From Trueperaceae bacterium (GTDB lineage: Bacteria > Deinococcota > Deinococci > Deinococcales > Trueperaceae), in NCBI GenBank assembly GCA_007130445.1, contig SLSM01000337.1:1-15339 (forward strand): a stretch of 15,339 nt of DNA. Direction: 5' to 3'. A program made the translations under genes and the position numbers. Positions 14,408 through 15,339 of this stretch are shown here, one piece after another. Position 1 is the stretch's first letter. Every line of letters begins with the position of its first letter. The notes below the pieces were generated by a model that saw only the letters and a list, made by a program, of their open reading frames with translations, did no database searches and had not been told where the DNA came from.

Positions 14408-14422
14408 TCACGTCCCGGCGCG

Positions 14423-15339
<917 letters not shown>

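Overview
The window is uniformly very GC-rich bacterial DNA. Several genes start right at an ATG that lies 6-7 bases after a TANNNT -10 box, which implies leaderless mRNAs. That trait, with the giant BTAD/ATPase regulator and the abundance of secreted propeller-like lipoproteins and family 5 ABC transporter parts, fits a Deinococcota member (Truepera-like) or possibly an actinobacterium. This placement is inference only; no rRNA, tRNA or marker gene is present.

Layout, left to right. Bases 1-430 hold a decayed PIN-domain fragment and a well-formed promoter. Then comes an FN3 plus propeller lipoprotein (431-2167), followed by a decayed fragment of a paralogue of it (about 2188-2490). A 1176-residue SARP/BTAD-type regulator with an ATPase and helical-repeat body spans 2543-6073. 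Facing it on the minus strand are two oligopeptide/nickel-type ABC permeases (6186-7957). Divergent from these is a second propeller-like lipoprotein (8080-9606), then two small membrane proteins. The second of these is followed, out of frame, by a SHOCT domain. After a convergent hairpin, the minus strand carries a family 5 solute-binding protein (10642-12186). It probably works with the two permeases, but the 8080-10565 block on the opposite strand now separates them. The ATPase subunits are not in the window.

The right part (12242-14422) is an accessory islet, all on the minus strand: a complete VapBC pair, a complete HepT/MntA pair whose MntA carries its own N-terminal XRE helix-turn-helix, and a remnant of an ATPase_2-like AAA protein. 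The window ends in the 3' part of an alpha/beta hydrolase that runs off the right edge.

The most notable signal is regulatory. Both lipoprotein genes have the same upstream architecture: two heptamers (TGTAACG-like) exactly 11 bp apart, 9 bp, a TACNGT -10 box, 6-7 bp, then ATG. There is no -35 box at the usual distance. This is the geometry of promoters activated by OmpR/PhoB-fold activators, the fold found at the N-terminus of SARP regulators, and a SARP-type gene lies between the two lipoprotein genes. The link between regulator and sites is inference.
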